A program made the position numbers and the translations under genes. A stretch of DNA of 64,000 nucleotides from Nymphaea colorata (taxonomy: Eukaryota > Streptophyta > Magnoliopsida > Nymphaeales > Nymphaeaceae). This document shows positions 23,400-37,150 of this stretch, piece by piece. The stretch's first letter is position 1; each line of letters begins with the position of its first letter. The stretch is taken from the NCBI RefSeq assembly GCF_008831285.2, contig NC_045139.1, forward strand, positions 10,070,704-10,134,703, in the 5' to 3' direction. The notes beneath the pieces were generated by a model. It searched no databases and was not told the DNA's origin. It worked only from the letters and a program-made list of their open reading frames with translations.

Positions 23400-25470
23400 T
23401 TAACTGGAGAGAGCGGGGTAAGTGCACGATCCATAACCTGCATTCAAAACATCCAACAGTCACAAATCCGATCCTTGTCTTAATTAAACCCGGGTTTACC
23501 CGATCGAAAGTTATGATATGAACCTCCCAAGCTTAAACCGATCGAGCCCAAGATGGGTCAAAGCCTAGTATGAATAATGGATCCAATAGAAAAGCAGACT
23601 TGGAGGAATGGGTGAAAGCAGGAACCCTTTGGATCGCACACTCTAAGAATTGAACTCCACTCGTTGCACTACCCATCATAACCCGTTGTGCTACCATCAT
23701 AAAAATAGAAATAAATGGTATCATGGTGCAATAGAAACTCACTCGGATCAGTAGCGGTCTGGACAGCGAGCCCACCAAAGTAGCATGTCGCACCGGACTT
23801 CCTAAACTGCTGCCAATACGCGTTGAACGCATAGGAAGCATGGTTCACGGGCGTCCTGGGCAGGGAGCAGCCCTTCCCGGGTCTCATCTCCTCGCAGGTC
23901 TGGTTCCCCTGCGAGCACGCAAACCGCACCGCGTCCGTGACCCGCCTCGCATTCGCCCCCCTCCCGACCACAGCCGGGTCCGCCACGCACCAGATCTTCC
24001 CCCGGTAAGGCCGGTTGTTGGTAGCCTTGGGCAAAGGCCTGTATGCCAAATCGGATCTCTTCCCAGTCAGATCCACTTCATAAACCGCCGACCCGTTTGC
24101 GTAGAACAGTCCCCAGTGCCGCTCCGTCCCGGGCCCGTCCTTCCGGTCCTCGTTGTACAGCGCGAACAAGAAGGTCCGTATGGGCATTCCAGGCCGCGCT
24201 GGGGTGCCGACTCGGGCTGCCAAGTGCCTGGCGAGGTTTCGGTTGTAGACCGCCGCGTTCTCAATATTGGCGCCCATTTGATCAAGGTCGCCGGCGTTGG
24301 GCCAACCGGTCTCGGCGATCGTGATGGGCATGTTCTTGAACCCGAGCTTGGCCATGGCTGCCACCACCGAGTCGAGCATCTGGTCTAGTAGATTTGTGTA
24401 GCGGAGGCCGTTGACGGGATCGGTGTAGGTGGGCTTGGCTGTGCGGAAGAGGGCGTAGTCGAGGGGGATGAGGTTCGGGCTGGCCGACCAAACGAAGTAA
24501 GGGTAAACGTCGAGGAAGAAGGAGGATCCGGTCATGGAGAGGAACTTCAGGAGGGGGAGGACCACCGGAACGGCGATGTCTCGCCGGAAAGTGCCCCGGG
24601 AAGGAGGGAATGACGACTCCAGTGTGTCCATCGCAAAGGTCGTGCCGACCTTCACGTTGCGGACTCTCAGACTGGCGAGGGCGCGCTTGATGTTAAGCAT
24701 CGCCGGGACGAGGTGGAACCAAGTGGGGCGGTTGGCGTGGTCGGAGAGGACCTCGTTGCCGACGAGGAGGGTGCGGATCCTGACGCGGCGGTAAAAGGGG
24801 AGGAGGTTGGTTCGGACCCAGGCGTGGGCGGCGCGCTCGGAGGCGGAGATGTTGACGATGGCTTGGTTAGGGACCATGATCGAGACCTTGAGCGACGTTC
24901 CGCAGAGGGCCTCCAGAACAGCGGGGTTGGCGTCGTAAATCTTGACGGAGGACGCTTTGAGGGATTTGATGAGCTCGATGGATCGTGATGGCGGAGGAAG
25001 GTTGTCTCCTAGTTGGCCGTAGTTGATTCCAATATGGGTCGACAATGATCCACCTGCATAAATCAAGATACCCATTTGAATTTTCCTTCAGAGATTAACA
25101 GGGAATCTTGGGTTTCTTGGCATTCCAAACAGGTTCAACTTTTGAGTTACCAATCAAGTTCTTTTCTTCATTTTGTAGATGTTAATGGATGCAGCATAAT
25201 CTATAATGATAAGCAGATGAAGTTTGAATATATTCATCAAGTCTTTTCATCACATTTCCATCAAAATGAGAAGAAATGCTGATGTTTGAGATGCTCATCA
25301 AAATCTTCGTCAGACTTTCATGGGCATAAGAAGTTTGCAACAACCGAAAGAGAAGAAAAGTTGAGGTTGGTTTCTATGAGATTCCATAAAAATGCAAGAG
25401 GCTTTCAGTTGATGTTTTGCTTACTTGTTAGACCAAGGAGAACGAGGCAGAAGAGCAGAGCGACTGCCAT
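23400..25470 (-). CDS. Endo-1,3-beta-glucosidase, GH17 with CBM43/X8 domain
   Basis: Secreted hydrolase of 1,3-beta-glucan (callose). Three minus-strand exons: 25425..25470, 23743..25053 and 23400..23437. Introns are 371 and 305 bp, with GTAAGC and GTGAGT donors and CAG acceptors. The 1395-nt CDS encodes 464 aa. Exon 1 supplies most of a signal peptide (MAVALLFCLVLLGLTS). The GH17 barrel starts THIGINYG. The acid/base Glu lies in LLVGNEVLS (about residue 116) and the nucleophile Glu in TIAETGWPN (about 263), both intact. The CBM43 domain starts KIWCVADP (about 368) and has its conserved Cys residues. Its last part, DPSYGSCTYPALSS, is completed by a 38-nt final exon. No hydrophobic GPI tail follows, so it is probably apoplastic. 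An unspliced reading would lose the signal peptide and the last Cys. Confidence 0.94.
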
Positions 25471-26239
25471 TTTGTTGCTATACCCTTTACGTTGAGGAGT
25501 GTAACTGAGTCGAAGATGGGAATGTATAAGAATGAGAGTGGATTGAGAAATTCAAAGAAAGAAAGGTTATCTTGGAGAGATTAAAGCAAGAGAAAAGCAC
25601 ACGGAAGGTATGCCGTGGGGTTTGAAATTAAAAATGAGGAGATTGGGAGTATTCAAAAAGGGAGCATACGCTTATGATGAAGGTGGGAAAAAAAAAAGAG
25701 AGGTGTTCTCCCACCTCAGAAATGTTTTCTTCATCTTCGATGATCTCTTATAATGGCGCATTCGAGCCGTTGAGAGAAAGGTTTATATTTTATCGTGTGC
25801 GAGAAAGAAATGCGGTTGGATGAGGAGCAGACTCTAGGATCAGTCATGGTTGTTCCTATTCTACACTTGTGAAGAAAGGAACGGTCACATCCTTTCTTTG
25901 GTTTGTCTTCCATGTTCATTTTCTCCTTTATTCTTTGCAGGCTGTGTTGGAGACCTTTGATAGAGATCGTATATTCTGCTTTTTCCATCTTTAGCTGCAT
26001 CAGAATATGTTCATGATGATTATTTAAAATCTCGAAGTGGGTTTCATGTGTCCTTTGTTGGATTAAATGCTGGAAAGTGTGAAAGTGTCAGATTTTTCCA
26101 TTAAAGCTTTCAGAAGTTTGAATAGGCCAGGATGCTGTTGTTGGCTAACGCGCAGAAAAGTGTGAAGACTCTGCTAGGATTCCTCTACATTTACAAAAGT
26201 TGATTAGGTTTAAGACCGTTATCTTGAGTTGAACATGAA

Positions 26240-26278
<39 letters not shown>

Positions 26279-29200
26279 CATCTTCATGACCGTTCATCAT
26301 GAATTCTCCACAGAGCCAAGGAAAGCAAGCTCAGGGTGTGCGGAGATGGAGAGAGAGAGAGAGAGAGACGATAAAATGGGAATGTAGAGAGAGAGAGAGA
26401 GTGATAACTTTTCTTTAAAAATTAAGACAACATAGAAAGTTATGCAATTTGATGAATTATTTCATTGTTGTGCTCTAAACTTAACATCTGATCTAATACA
26501 AGTGATTTTTGCTTGAAAGAATTTTATTTTATGTTCAAAATGTTCTTTGAGAACATGTTTCTTTGCGGATGCTTTGAGAAAAGAACGGTTCAAATGTTTT
26601 AAACGGAATTTCATGAATTGTTGGAGGTTCCGATCAATTGCAATAGCCAAATGATTGCAGGATGACACAAAATCGCATGTTATTATTAGGAAAATAAACC
26701 ATTCGGACTCGAGCCAAATCCTGCATTTATCAAGTCCCATCTAATCAGATTCAGACTTCGAAATTTTACGACTAAATCTGGACCTTATTAGCATAAGATC
26801 TGACGTTTACATCAAATTCATCAGAACATATCCTTTGGGGATCTCAGACTAACAAAGGCTACTTTCTGCATAATTCAAACCGGATAAATCTAATTCATTA
26901 ACATTTACAACCTATTTATCATAGAAATACTGAGTAAGAATTTAAGTTGGCAGTTGAGAAAAAGTATATGATTAAGTACTGTCCCTCGCTTAGAGATGGC
27001 TCATGGTCTCCCATCAAATGTTGAATGGATTTTACCATTTTGTGGGGTGGATAAACAATGTCTTCATCCATCTTGGAATGTAAAGGATTCAAGTTTCGCA
27101 TAATGGGTATACTAAAAAAATTCAGATTTCTTGGCACAACGAAAAGCCTAAAATTCTAAAACCACATTGTAAAAGTTTACATCTCCCAAAGTAAAGGTGA
27201 AAAACAATTTCATGCTACTAAGTCTACGTGAGGAGCCAGAAATGTAGGACCGTGATCCACCTGAGTTAAGGAAATCTAGCCTTAACTCTCACTAAAACAT
27301 GCTTAAGATTGAAAATTTTTCATTTGTCGTGTCAAATTTCTAGTTATAATAGAATGGTCAAATATAAGCTGTGCTTATACATACAAATTTGCCTCAACTT
27401 TTACTTCTTTCATTTTTATGAGGGTGAGCTCCCTGACAATTATTATGATGGTAAAACCCTCACGCACATTACTCATTGTGATTTTTTTTTTTAAAAAAAA
27501 AAAAAACTTAAACCACCTCAATTCAGATCCATAACAGTACAGAACTCTCTCCGAGCTAGAAAGCTAATCCAAAGTGCTGCCCAGAGTCAGAGATTACACA
27601 CACACAAAACAAAATATCAGGAGTACCGATGCAAATAAATTCATTTGGTATTTGTTAAGTATTAGGCTGATATTTATGAGCAGGCATATAAATTGATCAT
27701 TCAGTAATTAAAGTAGCTACTGTGACAATTCTCCTTTCTGTTCGCAATTCCACTTTTAAAATATACATTTTTTCTGGATCTTAAGAGTTGGGTGCTTCTA
27801 TCATTTAAAAAAAAATTATAGTAACTTTGAGGACAAGCAAGAACAGATAGTGCTGGGGACTTACTTTTGAGCTTATTTAGAACATCCAAATTCGTCTCCC
27901 CAAGCTCCATGGTATGAGCCATCGTTGTTTGAGCTTATCAAGAACCTTTTGTTTTAGATCTGCCAGAAATTTTCTGTAGGTCAATTTACTGATTGCAAGT
28001 ACTTTTCCTATGTGGTGATACCATTTTCTCAGCTAATCAAGCAAAACAAAAACATTTCGGATATCCTTCCATCTATCCATAAATTGAGTTTGTTCACAAA
28101 CACTTAACATTAACTCGTTCAATCAAAGACTCTTAACACTAACTTGCTCAGCCACTGTCGACTATAATTTTTTTCTTTTAAAAAATAGATCATTCAGACA
28201 AATTCACAAACACGTTATATCACCACAGAATGGGCAAGAACAGAGAGGAAAGTTATACCATCCCTTCCGCCGTCCCATCTGTCCTGCCCGTTCCATGTCC
28301 ATTATTTGTATCTCTACAGCATAGCTAGCAAACCCATGACTCGAGCTCGGATCGGCAGATGACCAGGTCACTGGTTCAATGAGTTGACTCATCGACTAAG
28401 TCGAATTTTAAAATAACCTGAATCGGGCGAGTCAAGGCTGAATTGGGCCAACCTTAACTTGTGGCTAGGTTTTCTAGCGATCCGAGCTGACTCGGGTGAT
28501 TCTCGAACCAACTCGGCGAGTCAGCCAACTATGCTCTACAGAAAAGTCCGAACACATCTTGCCCCTTCTTGGGTTTTGCACGCCTAAAAGGCATGGCCCA
28601 TAAGCCAAGTATTTGAAATGATACTGATTTAGTGACGCAAATTCTCCAAGCATCTTGACAATACTTCAAACTTGCGTCCGCTTAGCTTTTAGAAAGCTTT
28701 TCGGTCAAACCACTACAATGTTCCATTTACAAATTCCCATCAAACAGAAGAAATGATAAATAATCCAATGGCAAATACAAAGACTAGCTCTCTGGTTGGG
28801 CTTCGAAAAGGAGACTCATCGGCCATGCTTTCCCAAAAATTGTTTAAAGAAATATGCACCAATGGCCTGGATCTGGATCTGACCAGGCCTTTCTGCTCTT
28901 ATTCCCTCTACTTCCATTACAAAGATTTTATTTCTGTTACATTTCTTCTTTACGTAGGCTTGAAAAAACTGGGTCCATCAACCGAGATAACTACAACTTG
29001 TGACTCAAGAAAAAACATATTTCTTAGTCAGCAATTGTTCTAATTCTTGCATCAACATCCACTTTGTTATAGTGGTTGGCACTTAAACCACTATCTACAT
29101 TCGATTGGAGTACTCTCCTTAGGGGCTCTATTAGGAAGCAGTATAATACTATGAAATATTGCTAAGCTAGTTTCGATTCCACCATGCTAGTTTCAGTCAG

Positions 29201-30068
29201 GTAGCTTTGAGACTCTGCAATAAACTGACGATGTTTCAACTAGATGTGAGCTTCTCTAGCTCTCTTACTATTTCTGCACATCTAGGTCCGGAAAGTTTTG
29301 GGTCCACCAAGGCCTAATTGAGATGACACAAGATATTTTCTATCCACTTACAAGCTATTTGCCCAAGTGAAAGATCTTTTTCTTCCTCTATTAGTCTTCA
29401 ACTGCAACTAGACTATTGAAACTAGTGCAATACAAGATTAGGAGCATGCCCTGTTTGTTTCTATTTCTAAGATCACTAGAATCCCTCATTATATTAAGGG
29501 GAGAATAAATATCAAGGCAGACTATTTAGCTCCAATAAGGCTTGGCTTCTTGTGCCAAAATTTGGATGGATATAAACTAGTACAAATAGCAAAAATTGAA
29601 AACCATCCTCTTTGCACCAACATCTCAACCCAATCGAAAATATATTTACATTTACTATGGAAGGAGGAACATAATCAATCTTTCAAGCCACAATTATTCT
29701 ACCAACACCATCATTTGCATGAGCATTAGAAACCACCACATAACTTTTTAGATCTTTTTGGCCAATATTCAAGTCTTTTAATACTTATCATGGAATTAAA
29801 AAAAACTTGGAACCACGTGGACTATGAGCTTGAATAAGATACCATAAATCTTGTAAGCATTGCCTTTCACGGAAGGCCTAAAAATAATTATTAGCAAATC
29901 AGCAGAACCAACTGCCAATTTCTCCATTGTGCATGATTTTGGACCGTTGGCATTAGATCGGAATGGCATAGCATTCACCTTAGACACAATAACATCTTTG
30001 CACAAATCAAAAGACTTCCCATAGCAACCTGCATAGCCCCAACTAGGCTACCCAAAACATCTATTTGT
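25471..30068. other. AT-rich intergenic sequence
   Basis: GH17 upstream region, then unassigned DNA. It includes a (CT)n run (about 26243..26274), GA runs (about 26350..26400) and a segment near 28340-28540 rich in GACTCG/CGAGTC words. No gene, RNA or complete element could be supported. Confidence 0.45.
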
Positions 30069-32244
30069 TTACCACCTCCACATCTACCAAATAATAACTC
30101 AGATCTTCAAGAGATTTCCTTACACTCTTTCTGTGGCTCGTAGTTTAGGGGCATAACCTTCCACCCAAATTTGCACTCTCATGTGTCACACAAGATCTAC
30201 CTAATCATTTCATGGATTACTTTTGAGAACAAGAACATTCATTACTCTTCAGGAGCTTCAACTACAAAGATCCCTCACGGACTCGACACCTATCAGGAAT
30301 AAGTTTGTACTGGGAAAATCCAAAGGAAAGAAAAGTACTATATATATGTCTGCAGGTTTAGATGACTGCAAAAGTTTCTAATGTTGCCAAAATGGAGATA
30401 AAACTACAGGATTAATCAAAAGTTTTCTGACGTGTGTAGTATTTGCAATGAAATAGCAAAAATTGTCGCTCAGACTCTTACTCAGCAAAACAACTTAGGT
30501 CTCAAATCTCCAAGAAAAAGAACGACCCCCTCCACGTTGTTCCTTTATATAAGAACAAAAACAAGAATTAATATAGAAACAAAACAAATTAATAAACAAC
30601 TATTCAAACAAAAAAGAAAACGCAGAGCGGCCACATGATTCATTCTAAGAACTATGATTTAAGCAGTTAGAAAGTACGAAACTAGAAGACAAATGTTAAG
30701 GGAGATAAAAGTAGTCTACTTACTTTCTAGCAGACGACCAAATGCCCACTTCAAACTTTTCAAAACAGAACTGCACAAAATAATCACAGAAGGGTCTCCA
30801 CGTGCCACCATTGCCTAATAATAGATCCTAACAAAAAGTAAAAGTGTTAGCAAGAAAAAAAAAAGTCATTATTAATCATTGCATCTTGTTCATTTGCTAA
30901 AGCATTGTTACACTATCTTTCAAAAATGTGTGTGTGTGTGCCTTTGTGAAATCCTTTATCAAGGAATCCTTTGCAAGGGGTCCTGAAGAGAACACTAATT
31001 GGGGAAGGACTTAAGGAGGAGCAAGGTGCATATCTATGAGAAGGACATGTCCTAGCAGAAAGTATGTGATTACCATTAGTAGGTTAGGAGCCTTTCCCAA
31101 CGACATGCTCCAAGATCAAGGTTGTGCAAGGGGAATCCCTATGGTTCCTCAATCCCCATATATATCGACTTTTGATTGACTAATTCCGTCCAGGTTCTGC
31201 TCTTCAGACTTCTTCTCAACTCAACACACTTCTTGGGCCTTTAGAAGCTTAAACTAACTGTGGAAGTCATGGTTCGTAAGTGAGATTTTCACATTACCAG
31301 AAGAATTCATCTTCTGCTTCGCAGGTTTACTTAAATTCCCTGCCAATTTCATCTTTGACCACCTTCCACCACAATCTATCTTTTTTGCTCGACCTAAAGA
31401 GCATCACCTTCTCGACAATTCTCTGTAAGTTGGAACCGAAACAAATGTACTTTGCACAGAACACAATTCACTCTTTGCAGATTATTTGCCGGGAAAAATA
31501 TTATCCACCATCTAGTTTTCCAGATCGATCTCCGAATGGAAAAAGAAGTTGATGGTTCTTAATGCAAATATTAAGAAAGGCACATGGAGGATCATCTCTG
31601 TAACATGATCAACCTCAATTAGTTCCCCATTGGGGGCCCTTGCAACCTCTTCAAATACCCTTTCATTCCAAAGGATTGAAGGAAGATTCAAAAGCCTGAT
31701 CCACAGACGAAGTTTGATTAAAACTTTCACACATAACTTTCTTCCCAAAATCTATTGACTATAGTCACTACAATTTTGCCTCCCAATGTCCAGGCGCCTC
31801 TTCGAAGAGCTGCATCAAGTTCTTCATTGTTGTCTACTTTGACTAAAAAGACCCATTAACCAAGCATGAGAATCTAAGTTTGTTCATCTCCCTCCACAAT
31901 GCCTCCATCTTGCCATAATAAAGCTATTCCACATTCTTCTTCGATGGAGCCCCGATGAAGCAGATATACAATTCTTACCAAAATATGGGCATCTTCGTTT
32001 CCTCCAGATTTGTCGATGACCTGACCATACAAAGGCAACCAGTAATAACCTTCACTTCGAGGGACTCCTTAGGATTCCGGTGTAACATCTCATCCCAGGA
32101 GCTTAATGGCGCAGGTTTACCAGTTGAGTTTCTACAATCTCCATTCTTCACCAAGGTTGCTCGGTATTCCCACTTAGGCAGGTCTTCTCCTTGAATCCTC
32201 CTTTGAAAGATTCGATCATCTGGCAGCATGCTCACCTTTTGCAT
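30069..32244 (-). pseudogene. LINE ORF1-type (DUF4283-like) relic
   Basis: On the minus strand, 31512..31748 encodes LWIRLLNLPSILWNERVFEE followed by NGELIEVDHVTEM. This closely matches the DUF4283/zinc-knuckle protein type found in ORF1 of plant LINEs and related repeats. Upstream (31975..32244) is an N-terminal-like piece. Downstream, near 30069..30185, is a fragment reading VEGYAPKLRATERVRKSLED. Frames are broken by many stops. No reverse transcriptase was seen next to it. It is unlikely to be a host gene. Confidence 0.5.
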
Positions 32245-32686
32245 TTTGCACCATCACAACTGCTACTGCTTTGGAGAGCACATCCAAAAGCTACATACAG
32301 GCTCAATAAATGATGGGAAAAAGCCCAAAAACGATATAACATGAACAGAAAACATGCAGATGTGCATTCTGAAAGTATGTTTAACATTCTTTATTAAAAC
32401 TTTTTTTTGTTAAATTCAGAAAACAAACCCTTTCCATGAACAGCCATGTCCCATCAGCCACAAATGGAGCCGACTTTGGCTCTTGATCTAAGAGAAGCGA
32501 GCAGAGGAACCTAGGGGAAGGGACGGAAGAAGAAGGATGATCGGGGATGCTTTCTCCGGTGGGCGGAGATGGTGAAAGTTATGAGTATATTGAGTGGTGC
32601 AGTAGCATTGCCTGAAAACGAAAAGCTGTGGAAGCTGACGAAGTCACGGCCGATGCTGATGATGCAGACGAGCCCTGTTTCCCTGA

Positions 32687-34442
32687 GGGGGCGTTTGTTG
32701 CGCCGGAAAAGAACTGTTCATTGAGAAAAATAATTCAAAAATTTGAAATTTTCCCATCGTATCAAACATGGAAAAAAATTTTCGACCGTTAAAGTCGAAT
32801 TCCGGAAATTTTTTCATGAAAAAATTTCCGTCTGGAGAGACGGAAATTTTTTTCCGGAATTTTATTTTTGCCCGTTAGGGCACGCACGCGAGCGCGTCTT
32901 CGTCTTCCTCCTGCACCGTCGTCGTCTTCCTCTCCTCACGCCGAGCTTCCTCTTGCACAGCCTTCTCACACAGCGTCTAGCAGAGAAAGAAAAAGGAAGA
33001 ACGAAGGGGAAAGAGGAAGAAGGGAAGAAAGGGGAAAGAGGAAGAACAAAGGGGAAAGAGCATCGTCCGTCGCCCAGCACCTCACGCCCAGCACCGTCGT
33101 CGTCTTCCTCTCCTCACGCCCAGCATCGTCTTTCGCCCTCTCACTGGCCTCTCCCTCCTGCCGCAAGCCCGCAGCCCGCAGCTGCCTCTTTCGCCCTCTC
33201 ACTCTCCTGCTCCCTCATCCTCTCTCTCGTCCTCTGTTCTTGATATCTGGTTGATGGGCATCTGTTTTTCCCTTTGATCGTGACTCTCCGTGAGTTATTT
33301 TGAGTGTCTCGGAAGCTTTTGATTTTGTTTGGTGCTCTTGATTTTGTTTGGTGCTCTTTGCTCTGGATTTCCTGAGAGTCGATTCCGTGGGTTTCTTCCG
33401 TCTGTTCAATCGGTTTCTTGTTCTAACTTGGTAAAAAGCGGTGTTCCTTAATTTGCCTCTGCAAGACAACTTGTTTGGAAAATCAACCTTGCTTTTTTCT
33501 TTCATTCTTGTTCTGCAGGACCGATACTGTTGGTCTGTCTTCTGGAGTTCTGAGTGATGGTTGCTGGCTGAAGCCACCATTTCTACTGCTGCCACCGTTT
33601 CTACTGCTGCTGTTGGTGAATCGGATGCGTGGAGTTTACTTGTGTTTATCGTTCGGATGTTAAGTTTCTTGTAAAGAATTTAGTAATCCATATGAGCAGT
33701 TCAAGAATAAGTTCTTCGATATCAGTTTGTTGAAGTGGCTTTCTCTTTATTAGTTTCCTGATTGGTTAGTTTCGTCGTATTCATCAAGCTCTTGTGCAAT
33801 AATAAATTTCAGGGGTGGATAAAATTGTCAACCCCCAACAGCCTTCCTATGAAATTTGGTGCTTGCAAATTTTGTGCAATATCAAAGGAACAACAGTTGA
33901 ACAGGTCACAGTCTCAGAAGTCCAAAACGTCGAGTTCAGTGGCAGCAGCAAAAATACGTGCAACAAGGGTACTTTTGCTTCTTGGTACTTTCTTTTCTCT
34001 CCCCATTTCATTAACCTTGTTAGCAAAGCTTAGCATTCGGAATTTTCATTTTATCACTTCTTTCTGCAACCAGAATACGGATTATGAGATGCCTGTTATT
34101 TGCGATTCAACCAGAATGGAATGAAAATTTGACGCTTTCAGTTTCTGATCCCATTTTGCTGGTCAAGATTGTATGTTCTCTTCTTTCCCAGCTACTTATT
34201 TCTTGTTTTGCATGGAAAATATGCTCGTTAATTGGCTGATAATTTTTTTGGTAAAATGCTATGTTTTTTGAAATATAATTCTTTTTCATCAAACATAGAA
34301 ATATATTTCTAGAAATATATTTCTCTCATCACACACACATTAAAATTGGAATCGGAAAGATTTTTCCCATTCATTTTTTCCAGAAAATATATTTCTAAAA
34401 ATATATTTCCAATTCCACATTTCCAGGCCATCAAACGGCCCC
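32687..34442. mobile_element. 1.76-kb TIR DNA element with gene-like interior
   Basis: Begins GGGGGCGTTTGTTGCGCCGG and ends with the inverse of GGGGCCGTTTGATGGCCTGG. Both sides are flanked by TGA (32684..32686 and 34443..34445). Subterminal regions fold: ggaaattttttcatg pairs with the following aaaaaatttcc, and the other end has repeated aaatatatttct. A 3-bp duplication and GGGSCGTTTG termini suggest a PIF/Harbinger-like element, but TGA is not the usual TWA, so the class is uncertain. The interior (32880-34130) is CT/GA-rich then T-rich, like a promoter plus spliced transcript, with no transposase. Its best frames (32743..33243, 33762..34124) are unrecognised. Confidence 0.55.
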
Positions 34443-34847
34443 TGAAAGATCTAGAAATGAGGTGGCTGCCTAGCCCACGGCAATATGGATTGCCGACGGC
34501 GGTGAAAATATGAAAACAGAAATGAAACATCTGATTATTCGATGAGAAACCCTGATGAGCATCGGTATCTATTGTTAACTGCCAAGGGGCAAAATCGCCG
34601 ATCCTATTTGAACCGGCTGAATCGCTGTAGATTTGAACTATTCAAGAGAAAACCGCCTGATTTCTGATGGTCTTCTAATCCGCATCTGTTGTCGATCGGT
34701 AATGAGAATCGCGATTCGATTTAACTCGACTGACTCAGGCCGATTTGATCCAATACACCACAAAAGTTTCCTACATTTAAAATTGTAGTCAATTTGGAGT
34801 GACCTATAAAATGAGTTATTAAGTAATTGATTGTTTTAGTTATTATC

Positions 34848-34852
<5 letters not shown>

Positions 34853-34911
<59 letters not shown>
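34853..34911. repeat. (TA)n microsatellite, about 59 bp
   Basis: Uninterrupted AT dinucleotide run. Confidence 0.97.
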
Positions 34912-34912
<1 letters not shown>

Positions 34913-35002
34913 AAATCCATCAAACTAGCGCCCTTTTTGAATGGGGAAAATGAAAGAAAAGGAAAGAACAATCAAGAAAAAGAAAAAGGAAAGAAAAATA
35001 AA

Positions 35003-35536
35003 AAACTTGTTTGGTTGCAAAGAGAGAGAAAGAAAAGAAATGGAATGAAAATGATGCTCTAATGTAAATCCAATCTTTCTAAAATTAAAGGGATTGAAAA
35101 GAAAATGAAAGACTTATCATTTTTTACCATATATACCATTTCTTTCTCTTTGTGCATGCATGAACATGGTTTTACTTGATAACAGCATTTTTTTTTCCAT
35201 CCAAAACCTCTTTTTACTACCATTCACTTAAATCATCATTTAGGTTTGTCTATCTTCTTTGTTTATCTTTTTACCACCATTCATGACGTCTCCTTCTTCT
35301 TTTCCATAGTCTGACGTAGGGATATTATTGTAAAGTAAGTTCAAACAAATATGATTTTGACAATGTAAAATAATATAAATTCTCTCATTTTTTTTATTTT
35401 ACGTAGTCCAAACAAACATGATTTTAGCAATTCTTTTGTTTTTATCCAGACAAGTTTCATAATCACTTCTTTCCTTTCCTTTCTTTTATCTTTTTTTTCC
35501 TTTCATTCATTTCTTTTTCTCTATCCAAACAAAAGG
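35003..35536. mobile_element. Possible fold-back MITE
   Basis: Left end acttgtttggttgcaaagag with following GAAA-rich sequence mirrors right end tctctatccaaacaaaagg with preceding TTTC-rich sequence, an imperfect long inverted repeat over about 530 bp. No clean target duplication was found. The purine/pyrimidine bias alone could produce part of the symmetry. Confidence 0.3.
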
Positions 35537-37087
35537 TAAAAGTCCGAACTCTAATAGTAATGGGTTGAGTCTTGACACCAATCATTGTCAAAATCTGTGA
35601 TCATAGTTAAAATTAGAAAATAAAGCAAAATTATAAAGACTAGATGCGATTATCCATTATCTAAGCAGAAGAACGTTGTTTTCTTCTAGAATGAGTCCGG
35701 ACACTCTCTTAGACATGAGTTGGCATTTCTATCTGTCCAACCCCAGCTGCCCAACAAAAGGCACTTGTCCCATTACTTCCTTTTTGACAATTTTCTTAGA
35801 TGTTCCTTTCGTTGGGGATGGCTATGGAATCATGGATCACATTTATATTGGATATATCTTCTACCAACTCTTCCGATCAATTGGTCTTTGCATGTTTTAT
35901 TCAAATTTAGTTTAAAGGAAAAGTAAGTCCATATCTAAATCTGATTTCAAGATTTCAAATGAATTTGATATGAATAGATTATGGATCAAGTAATATATTA
36001 AAACTCAAGGTATCCACCTGCTTTTCAAATATGATACAATCACATTCACGCACCTATTTAATGGAACCAGAAATTTGAGTCTTTTCTCAAAGAATGGGAA
36101 GCTTGGGTAAATACATTTCTCATTTGTAAGAAGCTGCTTTGATTTGAATTAAGAAGCTGGTTGTTAACATTGGTGCCTATGAGAAGATAGGCATCATTTC
36201 TCGATCCTTAGCACATATCATTGTTCCATCAACGACAGCGTAAAGGAAGGAGGCTGATTTAAAGGGCCTTTGATTTATATGCCCGAGACATCATAATCTC
36301 CTACCGACGGGTGTCAAGTATCATATGTGTCGAAGCCCGATCAAATATTTTTGTTTAAAAAAACTAACTTTTAAAACAAAACAAGAAAAATACTATTTTC
36401 AGAACTGACTGACGTTACATGATGGCTGGTTCGTCAGGCTTCCGATACGGGAAGAACTTGATATTTACAACATTGAAACTAACTTTCTGAACAAATTATC
36501 ATTAGCAGGGGTATATAAATTGTTAGTTTCGTAGACAGATTTTTCATGTAAATGTTGAGTCTTTGGCACTTAGGAGCTTGTATGTGTTCTCCCATGACTT
36601 TTGTTTTATAGCTACAAATGCAATAACAGTGATGGTGTATAGTGATTCTAGTAATGGTCCTTAAATATTTAGTCACTCATAGCATTCGACATTCGGATTA
36701 TTTCAATGCTTAGTATAGAAAACTTAAGATCAGGCAGCTGCTGGATGTTGTTTAATGGCTAAATATTAAAAATTCATCATTAGAAGCATCATAAACTGTA
36801 ACTACATCATTTACCTTTACTAATACTCACGAAGCATGCTACTTTACTTGACAATTTTTAAATATTTAGTTTATGGTAGCACCGTCAGCTGACTGATTTC
36901 GATTCTTAACATAAGAAAATTAAATCAACCCCTTACAGCGATGTTGCTGGATGATTAAAGATTAAAGCTTGTTGTTAAAAACACAATAAACCATCATTAC
37001 AGACACAATAAAATGTCACTATATATCATGAACCGCTTTTTTAATGCTCTTGCAACATGCTGCTGTAAGTTACCATTTCCAGTTATT

Positions 37088-37091
<4 letters not shown>

Positions 37092-37147
<56 letters not shown>
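37092..37147. repeat. (TA)n microsatellite, 56 bp
   Basis: Uninterrupted AT dinucleotide run; YIYIY frames across it are artefacts. Confidence 0.97.

Positions 37148-37150
<3 letters not shown>

Noticed and set aside
23840-24988. Long plus-strand frames opposite the GH17 exon
   Set aside because: They are antisense shadows of a GC-rich exon; the minus strand has all GH17 and CBM43 motifs.
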